From AC-56 sp963702195 (GTDB lineage: Bacteria > Actinomycetota > Thermoleophilia > Solirubrobacterales > 70-9), in NCBI GenBank assembly GCA_963702195.1, contig OY969725.1:2728001-2792000 (forward strand): 64,000 nt of DNA, in the 5' to 3' direction. Every line of letters starts with the position of its first letter. The first letter of the stretch is position 1. The notes beneath the pieces are model-generated. The model saw nothing but the letters and a program-made list of their open reading frames with translations. It searched no databases and had not been told where the DNA came from. Below, one piece after another: positions 1-6,904 of the stretch. The position numbers and the translations under genes were made by a program.

Positions 1-667
1 GGATCCGCAGCAGCCGGTGGTCGTCGGCGGCGTCGGCCGGATCCACACGCCCCTCCACCACCTCACGCGCCACGAGGATCATCGCGAGAGCCCTCGCCGC
101 CGACAGGTCCTTCGCCGCCAGCTCGGCCGGCGCCCGGCCGGCGATCAGTTCGGGCGTCGGGACATCCCTCAGCGTGATGCCGTCCCCATCCGCCCTCGTG
201 ACGCCCCACCGGAACACCATCCGGCGCTGGATCGCCGCGGCGCGCCCGGACTCGATTAGCTGCTTGGTGATCGACCACGCCAGCGCCTCCCAGGCCCATG
301 GCCGCCGGCGCGGCCGGTGCCAGGGCTTCTGGCGGATCGCGGATCCGAAGAGCCGGTCGGAACGAAACGTCTCGTAGGCCTCGCGGTAGTCGTCGTCGAC
401 CCCGAGGGCGAAGCGCATGCGCTCGATGGCGCGCTCCCGATCCTCGGCTGCGTCCGCCTCGGCGCGCATCAGCACGGCGCCGTCGCGGCGCTGGGCGGCT
501 CGCACGACCGCTGGACGGCCGTCGGTGTGGAGCAGGCGAGTCACCACGCCCCGGCGGACCCGCATCACGGCGTCGCCCCCGCCGGCAGCCGGCAGCCGGT
601 ACGGCCATGGAGGGTTCAGCTCGACGTTCAGGCACGCCGGCGCCCGACGGGAGCCGCCGGCAGCCAC
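1..667 (-). CDS. AlkA-like DNA-3-methyladenine glycosylase (C-terminus off window)
   Basis: DNA base-excision glycosylase that would remove alkylated purines. The reading frame was found by translating the minus strand from a GTG at 667. It begins with an AlkA-like N-terminal strand (LNVELNPPWPYRLP) and continues into the helical HhH-GPD region with the pattern EALAWSITKQLIES, then PTPELIAG and LSAARALAMILVAREV. These align in order with E. coli AlkA (FEQGVRAILGQLVS, then PTPQRLAA, then KRAEALIHLANA). The helix-hairpin-helix core and catalytic Asp lie beyond base 1, so activity cannot be judged. The start is uncertain: no clear ribosome site, and the GTG lies 5 bases after the stop of the preceding gene. 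About 222 residues are visible. The family assignment is fairly secure. Confidence 0.72.
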   Translation of the reverse strand, partial: MAAGGSRRAPACLNVELNPPWPYRLPAAGGGDAVMRVRRGVVTRLLHTDGRPAVVRAAQRRDGAVLMRAEADAAEDRERAIERMRFALGVDDDYREAYETFRSDRLFGSAIRQKPWHRPRRRPWAWEALAWSITKQLIESGRAAAIQRRMVFRWGVTRADGDGITLRDVPTPELIAGRAPAELAAKDLSAARALAMILVAREVVEGRVDPADAADDHRLLRI

Positions 668-672
668 GACGA

Positions 673-1002
673 CTACCGGCCGTTGCCGAGGATGTGCACG
701 TCCACGAGGAAGGAGCGACTGGCGACGATGTTGGCCTGCTCCTGGCGCCGCCCGAGGATGCGGCGGGAGCGCTGACGCTTCGACTGGCCGGCGGAGCGAA
801 CGGCTCGGACCGCGGCGACCGTCGCGGCTCCGGCCACCAGCCCGCCGGCGGCCGCGATCGCGGCCGTCCTCACCTCGCCGCGCCACGCCTCCACGTCGAC
901 CCGGCGCGAGCGCGCTGGGAGACGGCTGGGCTGGGGAAGCTCCTGCGTGTCATCGGATTGCGGTTCCTCGACCGCCTCCGCCTCCAGGACGACCTCGTCC
1001 AT
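673..1002 (-). CDS. Small single-pass membrane protein, unknown function
   Basis: A 109-residue protein that I do not recognise. The ATG at 1002 is preceded by a strong ribosome site (GAGGAGGTAATCGAG), which fixes the start. The N-terminal 20 residues are acidic (MDEVVLEAEAVEEPQSDD). Residues 46-70 form one Ala/Gly/Val-rich membrane segment, followed by a basic stretch rich in Arg and Lys (about 71-87). This is the inside-positive pattern of a single-pass anchored protein. It lies 5 bases upstream of the AlkA-like gene on the same strand, so the two are probably cotranscribed, but this says nothing firm about function. Confidence 0.6.
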   Translation of the reverse strand: MDEVVLEAEAVEEPQSDDTQELPQPSRLPARSRRVDVEAWRGEVRTAAIAAAGGLVAGAATVAAVRAVRSAGQSKRQRSRRILGRRQEQANIVASRSFLVDVHILGNGR

Positions 1003-1148
1003 CTCGATTACCTCCTCGCGCGCCGCCAAACGAACTCCCCTTTCCTGAGCTGGCGCCACCGGCCGGGCCAGTCTAACGGTGGCCCCAGAGGTGAGCGGGG
1101 CGTCGCGCGGCCATCCGCCCGAAGCCCTTCCCGCACTTTGCGGAACCC

Positions 1149-2285
1149 CTATCCGGAGAGCGGGAGCTCGTAGAGCCGGTAGCGCTTGACGACCTTGCCG
1201 CCCATCCCCTCCATGGCCCGGTTCATCGGCTCGTTCACCTCGAGGATCCAACCCATCTCCCCGCCCTTCTGGCGAACTCGCGCGGCCGTCTCGACATGCC
1301 TGACGTAGAGGGCTGCGGCGACTCCGTAGTGCTGGTAGTCGGGCTTCACGCCGAGGGCGAACACCCGCACCTGGTCGATCTTGCGCCGCCCGACGAGGAA
1401 GTGCCACCATCCGAACGGGAGCAGCCGCCCCTTCATCTTCGCCAGCACCTCGTTGATGTCGGGGAGGGTCAGCGCCGCGCCCACCACCTCGCCCTCGCGC
1501 TCGGCGATCATCGCCCAGTTCTCGTCGAGGATCGGCTTCAGGTTCTTGGCCTGGAAGCGCACCTCCTCCTCCGTGATCGGGACGAACCCCCAGTTCGGCC
1601 CCCAGGCCTCGTTGTAGACCTCCATGAACCGCCCGACCTCGGCCTCGAGGTCGCTCTTTCGCATCTGGCGCACGGTGACGCCGTGCTCGGTCTCCGCCTT
1701 TCGCGCGGCTTCGTGGATGAAGTCGTGGAAGCGATCGCCCTGCTTCAGGCTCCCGAGCCAGAGCTCCCACATCAGGAGGTCCATGGACTTGGTCATGCCC
1801 AGCCCCTCCAGGAGCTCGCGGTAGTACGGCGGGTGCCACGGCTCGAGCACCATCGGATGGTGCTCGAAGCCCTCGATCAGAATCCCGCACTCGTCGTTGG
1901 TGGTGAAGTCCATCGGGCCGAGCATTCGCTCCCGGCCGCGCGCCCGCAGCCAGCCGGTCGCGGCCTCCACGAGCGCCGTCGCCGTCTCGGGGTCGTTCTC
2001 GGACTCGAAGAACCCGAACATTCCGTCGTTGCCGCCCTGAAACTGCGTCCAGCGCTCGTCGACGTGGGCGGTGATGCGCCCCACGGTCTCGCCGTCGCGC
2101 TCGGCGAGGAAGTACTCGGCCTCCGCGTGGTCGAAGAACGGGTTCTTCTCCCGGTCCAGGAAGTCCTTGCGCTCCATGATCAGCGGCGGCACCCAGGGTG
2201 TGCCCCGATGGAGGCGAAACGGCACCCGGATGAACTCCTTGAGGTCCCGCTTCCCGCTCACCGGCCGCACGGTCACGCTCGGCAT
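1149..2285 (-). CDS. GNAT-fold N-acyltransferase (about 380-residue family)
   Basis: Predicted acyl-CoA-dependent N-acyltransferase of the long GNAT family; 378 residues. The start was placed at ATG 2285 because the protein then opens with a plausible strand (MPSVTVRPVSGKRDLKEFI); the frame is open further upstream but low-complexity there. Visible family blocks are PWVPPLIMERKDFLD, NPFFDHAEAEYFLA, GRITAHVDE, GFFESEND, and a C-terminal GNAT core (MIAEREGEVVGAALTLPD, then VFALGVKPDYQHYGVAAALY), where the last block would contact the acyl-CoA pyrophosphate. It is divergent from a serine-palmitoyltransferase-like gene, 61 bases start to start. The substrate is unknown. The neighbour makes a long-chain-base N-acyltransferase (bacterial ceramide-synthase-like) role conceivable, which is inference only. 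Confidence 0.75.
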   Translation of the reverse strand: MPSVTVRPVSGKRDLKEFIRVPFRLHRGTPWVPPLIMERKDFLDREKNPFFDHAEAEYFLAERDGETVGRITAHVDERWTQFQGGNDGMFGFFESENDPETATALVEAATGWLRARGRERMLGPMDFTTNDECGILIEGFEHHPMVLEPWHPPYYRELLEGLGMTKSMDLLMWELWLGSLKQGDRFHDFIHEAARKAETEHGVTVRQMRKSDLEAEVGRFMEVYNEAWGPNWGFVPITEEEVRFQAKNLKPILDENWAMIAEREGEVVGAALTLPDINEVLAKMKGRLLPFGWWHFLVGRRKIDQVRVFALGVKPDYQHYGVAAALYVRHVETAARVRQKGGEMGWILEVNEPMNRAMEGMGGKVVKRYRLYELPLSG

Positions 2286-2346
2286 GCGCGGCACCGTAGT
2301 CGAAACATGCAAACCGCGTCCCCGCCGCGCGTGGGAGACTTTCGCC

Positions 2347-3606
2347 ATGACAGAGACCACGCGCGCGCCCGTCGACGTGTTCGAGCGAGCGCGCACCCAC
2401 GAGCGCAAGGAACAGCTCGAGGCCGCGAAGGAGGCCGACCTCCTCCCCTATTTCCGCCTGATCTCCTCCCAGGCCGGCCCCGTCGTGGAGATGGAGGGGC
2501 GCGAGACGATCATGCTCGGCTCCAACAACTACCTCGGCCTCACGGGCGATGAGCGGGTGAAGGCCGCCGCTCGCGACGCCCTGGAGCATTACGGGACGGC
2601 CCTGACCGGCTCGCGGTTCATGAACGGGACGATTCCCCTCCACGTCGAGCTCGAGCGCGAGATCGCCGACTGGATGGGCACCGAGGAGGCTCTCGTGTTC
2701 ACGACCGGCTACCAGGTGAACCTCGGGACGATCGGGACCATCCTCGGCCCCGGCGACACCGTCATCTGCGACTCGGGCGACCACGCCTCGATCCTCGACG
2801 GCTGCCGCCTCTCGGGAGCGAAGCTGCGGCCCTTCCGCCACAACCAGATGGACAAGCTGGAGAAGATGCTCGAGCGGGGCGTCAGCGACGGCGGCGGGGT
2901 CCTGGTGGTGGTCGACGGCGTCTTCTCGATGGAGGGCGACCTCTGTCCCGTCCCCGACGTGCTCGAGCTCACCGAGCGCTACGGGGTCCGGCTGATGGTG
3001 GACGAGGCCCACGCGGTCGGCGTCCTGGGGGCGACCGGCGCGGGCTCGTGCGAGCTGTTCGGGGTCGGCGACCGGGTCGACCTACGGATGGGCACCTTCT
3101 CCAAGAGCCTCGCCTCGTGCGGCGGCTTCATCGCGGGCCCCGCGGACGTCGTGGAGTTCCTGAAGATCGCGTCGCGGCCGTTCATGTTCACCGCTGCGGC
3201 GGTCCCGGCAGCGGTCGGCGCCGCGCTCGAGGCAGTACGGATCTGCCGGGCGGAGGGCGGGCCGCTGTTCGAGAAGCTGCTCGACAACGCGAGCTACCTG
3301 CGGCGCGGGTTCGCCGACCTCGGCCTGAAAGTCGTCGACCCGGGCCGCCTTCCGGACGGCTCGGAGGCGACCACCCCGGTCGTTCCCGTCGTCGTCGGAG
3401 AGGACTGGCAGGCGGTGCTCCTGTGGAAGGCACTCTTCGACGCCGGCGTCTACACCAACGTCGCCCTCCACCCCGCGGTGCCGCCCGGCGGGGCGCTGCT
3501 CCGCACCAGCCTCATGGCGACCCACGAGCGAAGCCACCTCGATCGGGCGCTCGAGATCTTCGCCAAGGTCGCCGCGGAGTTCCCAGACCTCCCCCGGTCT
3601 GGGTAG
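2347..3606 (+). CDS. Alpha-oxoamine synthase, serine-palmitoyltransferase-like
   Basis: PLP enzyme condensing an amino acid with an acyl thioester with loss of CO2; 419 residues, usual for the family. The ATG at 2347 follows GGGAGA. PLP residues are visible: stacking His146 (DHASI), Asp219 and His222 (DEAHAVG) and Schiff-base Lys253 (GTFSKS). Within the family (BioF, Kbl, HemA, SPT) it looks most like bacterial SPT. It shares the blocks FTTGYQVNLGTIGT, HASILDGC, FRHN, SRPFMFTA and the C-terminal LWKALFDAGVYTN with Sphingomonas SPT as I recall that sequence. No other biotin or threonine-degradation gene is nearby. A BioF or Kbl role cannot be excluded without a tree. A hairpin follows the stop codon. 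Confidence 0.8.
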   Translation: MTETTRAPVDVFERARTHERKEQLEAAKEADLLPYFRLISSQAGPVVEMEGRETIMLGSNNYLGLTGDERVKAAARDALEHYGTALTGSRFMNGTIPLHVELEREIADWMGTEEALVFTTGYQVNLGTIGTILGPGDTVICDSGDHASILDGCRLSGAKLRPFRHNQMDKLEKMLERGVSDGGGVLVVVDGVFSMEGDLCPVPDVLELTERYGVRLMVDEAHAVGVLGATGAGSCELFGVGDRVDLRMGTFSKSLASCGGFIAGPADVVEFLKIASRPFMFTAAAVPAAVGAALEAVRICRAEGGPLFEKLLDNASYLRRGFADLGLKVVDPGRLPDGSEATTPVVPVVVGEDWQAVLLWKALFDAGVYTNVALHPAVPPGGALLRTSLMATHERSHLDRALEIFAKVAAEFPDLPRSG

Positions 3607-3612
3607 TTTCGG

Positions 3613-3632
3613 CTTGTCCATTTCCGGACAAG
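3613..3632 (+). terminator. Hairpin after the SPT-like gene
   Basis: CTTGTCC and GGACAAG form a perfect 7-bp stem with a 6-base loop, starting 7 bases after the stop codon. It is followed by ACAAATTC rather than a T run, so it could be a weak intrinsic terminator or an mRNA 3' stabiliser. Confidence 0.4.
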
Positions 3633-3644
3633 ACAAATTCGAGC

Positions 3645-3793
3645 ACGAAAAGCTTGCTCTTAGCGAACGACTTGGGCAGGCAGAGGGGGGCGTCAGTTGA
3701 CGCTCGGCATCCGTCTCGCCTAGGTTCCCACGCACGCCGGACGTCACCCCGGGGCGGGGAGCGGTCGGAAGGGACAAGAGCAAAGCTTTTCGT
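3645..3793. other. Long-range inverted repeat, candidate structured RNA or leader
   Basis: The 17-base arm at 3645-3661 (ACGAAAAGCTTGCTCTT) pairs with 3776-3793 (AAGAGCAAAGCTTTTCGT) with a single bulged base. The closing stem encloses about 114 bases that contain a perfect inner hairpin, GCGTCA-GT-TGACGC, at 3690-3703, and a C/G-rich block near 3746-3760. The A/T content of the arms stands out from the G/C-rich surroundings. It lies upstream of the mIHF gene, so it could be an mIHF leader element or an independent small RNA. I could not match it to SRP RNA, tmRNA, RNase P RNA or a riboswitch I know. Confidence 0.4.
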
Positions 3794-3886
3794 TCTGACC
3801 ACCCCCAGGGCCTCGAAGGAATGGAGGGGGGAGCGTCCGGCTCCATCCCCGGTAAGCCTCGATTCACACTCAGAGGAGGAGTGACA

Positions 3887-4222
3887 ATGTCCGCTGCCTC
3901 GACGGTCGCCGCTGCGCCGCCACAGCACATGCAGGCCCTGGCACACGCGAACCGCGTTCGCCTCGCACGCGCGTCATTGAAGCGCGCGATTCTCGCCAAC
4001 CAGCTCGACGTCACGGAGGTCGTCAGAGACTGCCCGTGGGAGGTCGAGACGATGACCATCGGCGAGCTCCTGCGGAGCCAGCGGCGGTGGGGTCGCACCC
4101 GTGTCCGGAAGTTCCTCTCCTCGCTCGCGCTCAATGAGAACCGCGAGCTGGGCAGGCTGACCGATCGCCAGCGCAACGTTCTCGCGGCCGAGCTCGCGGC
4201 GAAGGCGATCCGCCGCCGCTAG
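3887..4222 (+). CDS. Integration host factor, actinobacterial (mIHF/sIHF) type
   Basis: Nucleoid-associated DNA-binding protein of 111 residues. The ATG at 3887 has an excellent ribosome site (AGAGGAGGAGTGACA), which sets the start although the frame is open further upstream. The arrangement matches mycobacterial mIHF: an N-terminal basic helix (residues 18-40, HANRVRLARASLKRAI), then a helix-two-turn-helix-like region (TIGELLRSQRRWGRTRVRKFL) and the C-terminal signature RELGRLTDRQRNVLAAEL, comparable to the RxLRGLGDRQR pattern in mIHF. The protein bends and compacts DNA and is usually abundant. It is monocistronic here, with a structured region upstream and a strong hairpin downstream. In many actinobacteria the gene sits beside gmk, but not here. 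Confidence 0.85.
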   Translation: MSAASTVAAAPPQHMQALAHANRVRLARASLKRAILANQLDVTEVVRDCPWEVETMTIGELLRSQRRWGRTRVRKFLSSLALNENRELGRLTDRQRNVLAAELAAKAIRRR

Positions 4223-4235
4223 CCACCAGCTGTAG

Positions 4236-4285
4236 CTGAGCCGCGCGCCAAGCAACGGATTGATGCGAGGTGGCGCGCGGCTCAG
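4236..4285. terminator. Strong hairpin between convergent genes
   Basis: A perfect 15-bp stem (CTGAGCCGCGCGCCA at 4236-4250, complement at 4271-4285) with a 20-base loop lies between the mIHF stop and the convergent membrane-protein stop at 4289. It has no T run on either side. Position and strength suit a bidirectional terminator of the GC-rich actinobacterial kind. Confidence 0.6.
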
Positions 4286-4288
4286 TCG

Positions 4289-4795
4289 TCAGCGCAGCTT
4301 GAAGGCGCGCCCGGAGCGCCGCTGGAACACCCGGGTCAGGAGTATCGCCATCGTCACGAAACCCAGCAGCGAGATCGCCAGCGCGATCGGCAGCCACAGC
4401 GACGGCACCAGGAAGTAGAGGCCCGCCAGCACCGCCACCGCGACCGCGCCGGAGAGCAGGAAGGTGTGCGAGCGGAAGCCGCCGAAGTGCTCGCGGATCG
4501 ACAGCTCGAGACCGGCGATCGAGCACAGGACGGCCCCGGCGGCGATCATGACCGTTCCCCTGGATCCGCCGACGACGAAGCCGACCACGAGCATGACGAG
4601 GCCGCCCAGCACGACAAGCTCGACGAGGGGCACGTCCCCCCAGGGCGCCGGCGGCCGCTCGTCGAGGCTCGCGGCGCGGCGCCGGCGCGCCGGCAGAGAC
4701 GGTTCCTTCTGTGTCGCGGCGTCGCTCGCGCTGCTCTCAGCCGGCTGTGGCGGCGGCTTGCGCGGCCGGCGCTTTCGCCGCTTCCTGGAGCTCAC
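4289..4795 (-). CDS. Four-helix membrane protein, unknown function
   Basis: A 168-residue protein starting at GTG 4795, which overlaps the stop of the upstream gene (GTGA). Residues 1-50 are very basic and proline-rich, presumably cytosolic. They are followed by four hydrophobic segments at about 57-78, 80-98, 112-132 and 134-154, and a short basic tail. No enzyme motif is visible. It is translationally coupled to the upstream coiled-coil protein, which suggests joint function. I do not recognise a named family. Confidence 0.6.
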   Translation of the reverse strand: MSSRKRRKRRPRKPPPQPAESSASDAATQKEPSLPARRRRAASLDERPPAPWGDVPLVELVVLGGLVMLVVGFVVGGSRGTVMIAAGAVLCSIAGLELSIREHFGGFRSHTFLLSGAVAVAVLAGLYFLVPSLWLPIALAISLLGFVTMAILLTRVFQRRSGRAFKLR

Positions 4796-5340
4796 CTAGT
4801 GAGGGCGGGGGCCGCAAGCCCCGTGGCTAACGGGCAACCGGACGAGTGCTTGACGCGCCACCAGCCGAGGAGCATGCCGAGGATGCCCCACCGCGGGCGA
4901 GAGTGCCAGTGCTGGCAGGGGCGCTCGCCCACGTCCTCGGCGGCCACGCGTACCCAGCGGTAGCGCTCGGGCTCGGCGATCATCGACTCGAGCAGGCCGC
5001 GGTTGGCCTCCTCGACCTCGCCCTGGCGAGCCAGCTCGGCCTCCGCCTCGCGAAGCCGGACGGCCAGCGCGTCGCGGACTCGCTCGAGATCCGCGATGCC
5101 CAGCACCCGCGGACCGCCGACGGCGGGCACGCCCCACTCGATGCCGGAGCGCGGGAACGCCGAGGCGAAGAGCTCGCCCAGGCGCTTCTCCAGCACCGCG
5201 ATCTGACGACGAAGCTCGTGGCGTGCCAGCCGATCGGCGGCGGGCCCCGCTGGGGCCTCGATGGAGGCGGACTCGGGCGCCCGAACCGGCTCATCCAACG
5301 AACCGGGGACTCGCTCGATCTCAAGCAGCTCCTCGGGCAC
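4792..5340 (-). CDS. Conserved hypothetical protein with coiled-coil region
   Basis: A 182-residue protein. The start was set at GTG 5340 because GGAAGGAG lies 7 bases upstream; the frame is open to 5445 but no ribosome site supports that. Residues about 40-70 (LARHELRRQIAVLEKRLGELFASAF) and 90-125 (LERVRDALAVRLREAEAELARQ) are heptad-like coiled-coil segments. A conserved-looking C-terminal block (EDVGERPCQHWHSRPRWG) carries Cys, Trp and two His residues and ends near a short hydrophobic stretch. Function unknown. It is coupled by a GTGA overlap to the downstream membrane protein. Confidence 0.6.
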   Translation of the reverse strand: MPEELLEIERVPGSLDEPVRAPESASIEAPAGPAADRLARHELRRQIAVLEKRLGELFASAFPRSGIEWGVPAVGGPRVLGIADLERVRDALAVRLREAEAELARQGEVEEANRGLLESMIAEPERYRWVRVAAEDVGERPCQHWHSRPRWGILGMLLGWWRVKHSSGCPLATGLAAPALTR

Positions 5341-5374
5341 GAAGCCTCTCCTTCCGCCCTGAATGGACCCGAAC

Positions 5375-5381
5375 AGTCTAA
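5375..5381 (-). promoter_or_regulatory. Candidate -10 box for the coiled-coil gene
   Basis: TTAGACT on the minus strand lies 35 bases before GTG 5340, leaving room for a short leader with the GGAAGGAG ribosome site. Related TTAGRCT hexamers occur upstream of two other minus-strand genes (near 1073 and near 60947). The -35 is not clear. Confidence 0.3.
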
Positions 5382-5434
5382 CCCCGTACGGGGGCGCCGT
5401 CCCCAATCCTCGACTCGAGCGCCGAATGTCGGAG

Positions 5435-5455
5435 TTGGGGTCCATATGACCCCAA
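5435..5455. repeat. Palindromic element, copy 1
   Basis: Arms TTGGGGT and ACCCCAA flank the 7-base centre CCATATG. A second copy at 22347-22367 has the same arms and the centre CCATATC, so 20 of 21 positions are identical. Both copies lie just downstream of a minus-strand stop codon (75 and 28 bases), which fits a repeated 3'-end hairpin or a protein-binding site. Confidence 0.5.
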
Positions 5456-5528
5456 ATCGCTCACTCGGTCGCGCGGCGGTTCTCGGAAAGGCTTCGAGCC
5501 GGCCCCGGGGTGGCCGTTCTTGCGCGAC

Positions 5529-6179
5529 TCAGCCGCCCCCGCGCACGATGCTCGCCGCCAGCCAGATCGCCTCCTCGACGGCGATGTCCGGCACGCCCTT
5601 GACCTGGATCGAGGCGAGGATCATCCGGCGCGTCTTCGGGTTCACGCCCCGCCCCGCCCCGCTCGCACCGAAGAGCAGCGCCAGCGGGCGCGCCTCGTCC
5701 GCGATCACGAGCGTCCCCGTCGGCAGCGCCCCCGGCCGGCCCTCGAGGCCCTCGCCCTCGGCGCTGGTCCGGATGCCCAGCCGACCCTCGGCGCGATCGG
5801 CGTCGAAGGCTCTCAGCGCGACCCCGGACTCGATGATCGCGATCGTCAGCGCGTCGTCGAGGAGGCTCTGGCTGATGAAGCCGCCCCGCTTGATTCGCTC
5901 CAGCGCCACGGCCTCGACCGGCGTGGGCTGCTCGTCCGGATCCAGCCCGATCTGGCGAAAGAACACCCGGTACGCGTACGGGATCGGCTTGTGGCGCAGG
6001 GCGATCGCTTGGGGGCCCGAGAACCGATTGGACATCTGAGCGAGGCGCGCCTTGAGCTCTCGCGGACTGCGGCCCGATCCCTGCTCGACGAGCAGGTGGC
6101 GAAGCGCGAGCCCCGGAAACTCCTCGCGCAGCTCGGGCGCGATCCAGCCGGCCTCCGGCACCGCGTCGGGGCCCATCAT
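5529..6179 (-). CDS. B3/B4 tRNA-binding-domain protein (PheT-like domain, stand-alone)
   Basis: A 216-residue protein resembling the B3/B4 editing domain of phenylalanyl-tRNA synthetase beta chain as it occurs alone in many bacteria. Visible features are RHKPIPYAYRVFFRQIGLDP (residues about 62-81) and the following TPVEAVALERIKRGGFIS, the usual order in this family, and a C-terminal NPKTRRMILASIQVKGVPD. It may act as a free-standing trans-editing or amino-acid-binding protein; the substrate is unknown. Starts at ATG 6179, overlapping the stop of the redoxin gene (ATGA). It is the last gene of the lipid-transport operon, with no evident functional link. Confidence 0.72.
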   Translation of the reverse strand: MMGPDAVPEAGWIAPELREEFPGLALRHLLVEQGSGRSPRELKARLAQMSNRFSGPQAIALRHKPIPYAYRVFFRQIGLDPDEQPTPVEAVALERIKRGGFISQSLLDDALTIAIIESGVALRAFDADRAEGRLGIRTSAEGEGLEGRPGALPTGTLVIADEARPLALLFGASGAGRGVNPKTRRMILASIQVKGVPDIAVEEAIWLAASIVRGGG

Positions 6180-6901
6180 CGGCTCGCCGCCTCGCGCGCC
6201 CGCGTCTGCCGGAGCAGCGTTCTCACGTCGCGCTCGATCCCGGCCCGGAGGCTTCCGTCCTCCGTCTGCGGCTGCGAGAGCTCGGCGATGCTCGCCTTCG
6301 CGAAGTCGAGGATCCCGCCCGGGTAGGCGAACGCCACGGTCGGGCAGCCTCCGACCCGGTAAAGGTCGCTTACCGCCCCGTCGCGGTCGTATCCCACCGG
6401 CATCGTCCAGCCGTGCGCCTGAGCGATGCTCCGCACGTCGCCCGGGTCGTCCCTGATGTCGATCGAGAGGAAGTTGACACGCCCCCTGTATTTCTCGGAG
6501 ACCGCGTTCAGGGCGTCCTGGGTGGGAAGGCAGTCAGCGCCGCGGGTGAACCAGAACGAGAGCACCAGCGGGCGATTGAACAGGTCGCAGACGCGAATCG
6601 CCCCCTTGCGGGGTATCTGGCAGGCGGACGGCCGGCGGGCGCCCGCGGGACACGGGTTCTCAGAGGTCGAGCAGTCGTCCTGGTAGACGTTCGCATCGTT
6701 GTTCAGCGGTCCGGTGAGCGCGTTCGGCACCGCGAACTCCGAGAGCGGTATGCCGCGCTGCGCGCCATCCACACCGAGCGTTCCCCCACTCTCGGTGCGA
6801 ATGGTGTTCAGCGTCGCCACGACGATCAGAACGAGGAACGCGATCCCGACGAAGGTCGAGTAGCGGCGGCCTGAGCCTTTGGAGGGCTCCTGCGAAGCCA
6901 C
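6176..6901 (-). CDS. Membrane-anchored thioredoxin-fold protein without CXXC
   Basis: A 241-residue protein with an N-terminal anchor (about residues 15-33, TFVGIAFLVLIVVATL) and an extracytoplasmic thioredoxin/TlpA-like domain. RPLVLSFWFTRGADCLPTQ occupies the active-site position but has only one Cys instead of CXXC. GGCPTVAFAYPGG supplies the usual cis-Pro loop. Four further Cys residues lie in the insert around 75-105 and could form structural disulfides. Family members lacking CXXC act as chaperones, peroxidase-like proteins or scaffolds rather than oxidoreductases. GTG 6901 begins 3 bases after the MMPL stop, so it is cotranscribed with the transporter and possibly assists its folding. 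That is inference. Confidence 0.7.
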   Translation of the reverse strand: MASQEPSKGSGRRYSTFVGIAFLVLIVVATLNTIRTESGGTLGVDGAQRGIPLSEFAVPNALTGPLNNDANVYQDDCSTSENPCPAGARRPSACQIPRKGAIRVCDLFNRPLVLSFWFTRGADCLPTQDALNAVSEKYRGRVNFLSIDIRDDPGDVRSIAQAHGWTMPVGYDRDGAVSDLYRVGGCPTVAFAYPGGILDFAKASIAELSQPQTEDGSLRAGIERDVRTLLRQTRAREAASR

Positions 6902-6904
6902 CGC

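Noticed and set aside
1296..2552. Plus-strand open frame of 418 codons opposite the GNAT gene
   Set aside because: Composition is His/Leu/Arg-rich without a recognisable fold, while the opposite strand encodes a coherent GNAT protein.
673..3012. Very long minus-strand open frame running from 3012 to 673
   Set aside because: Only its last 109 codons (673-1002) look like a gene with its own ribosome site; the rest is an Arg/Pro/His-rich shadow of the GNAT and SPT-like genes, typical of high-GC DNA.
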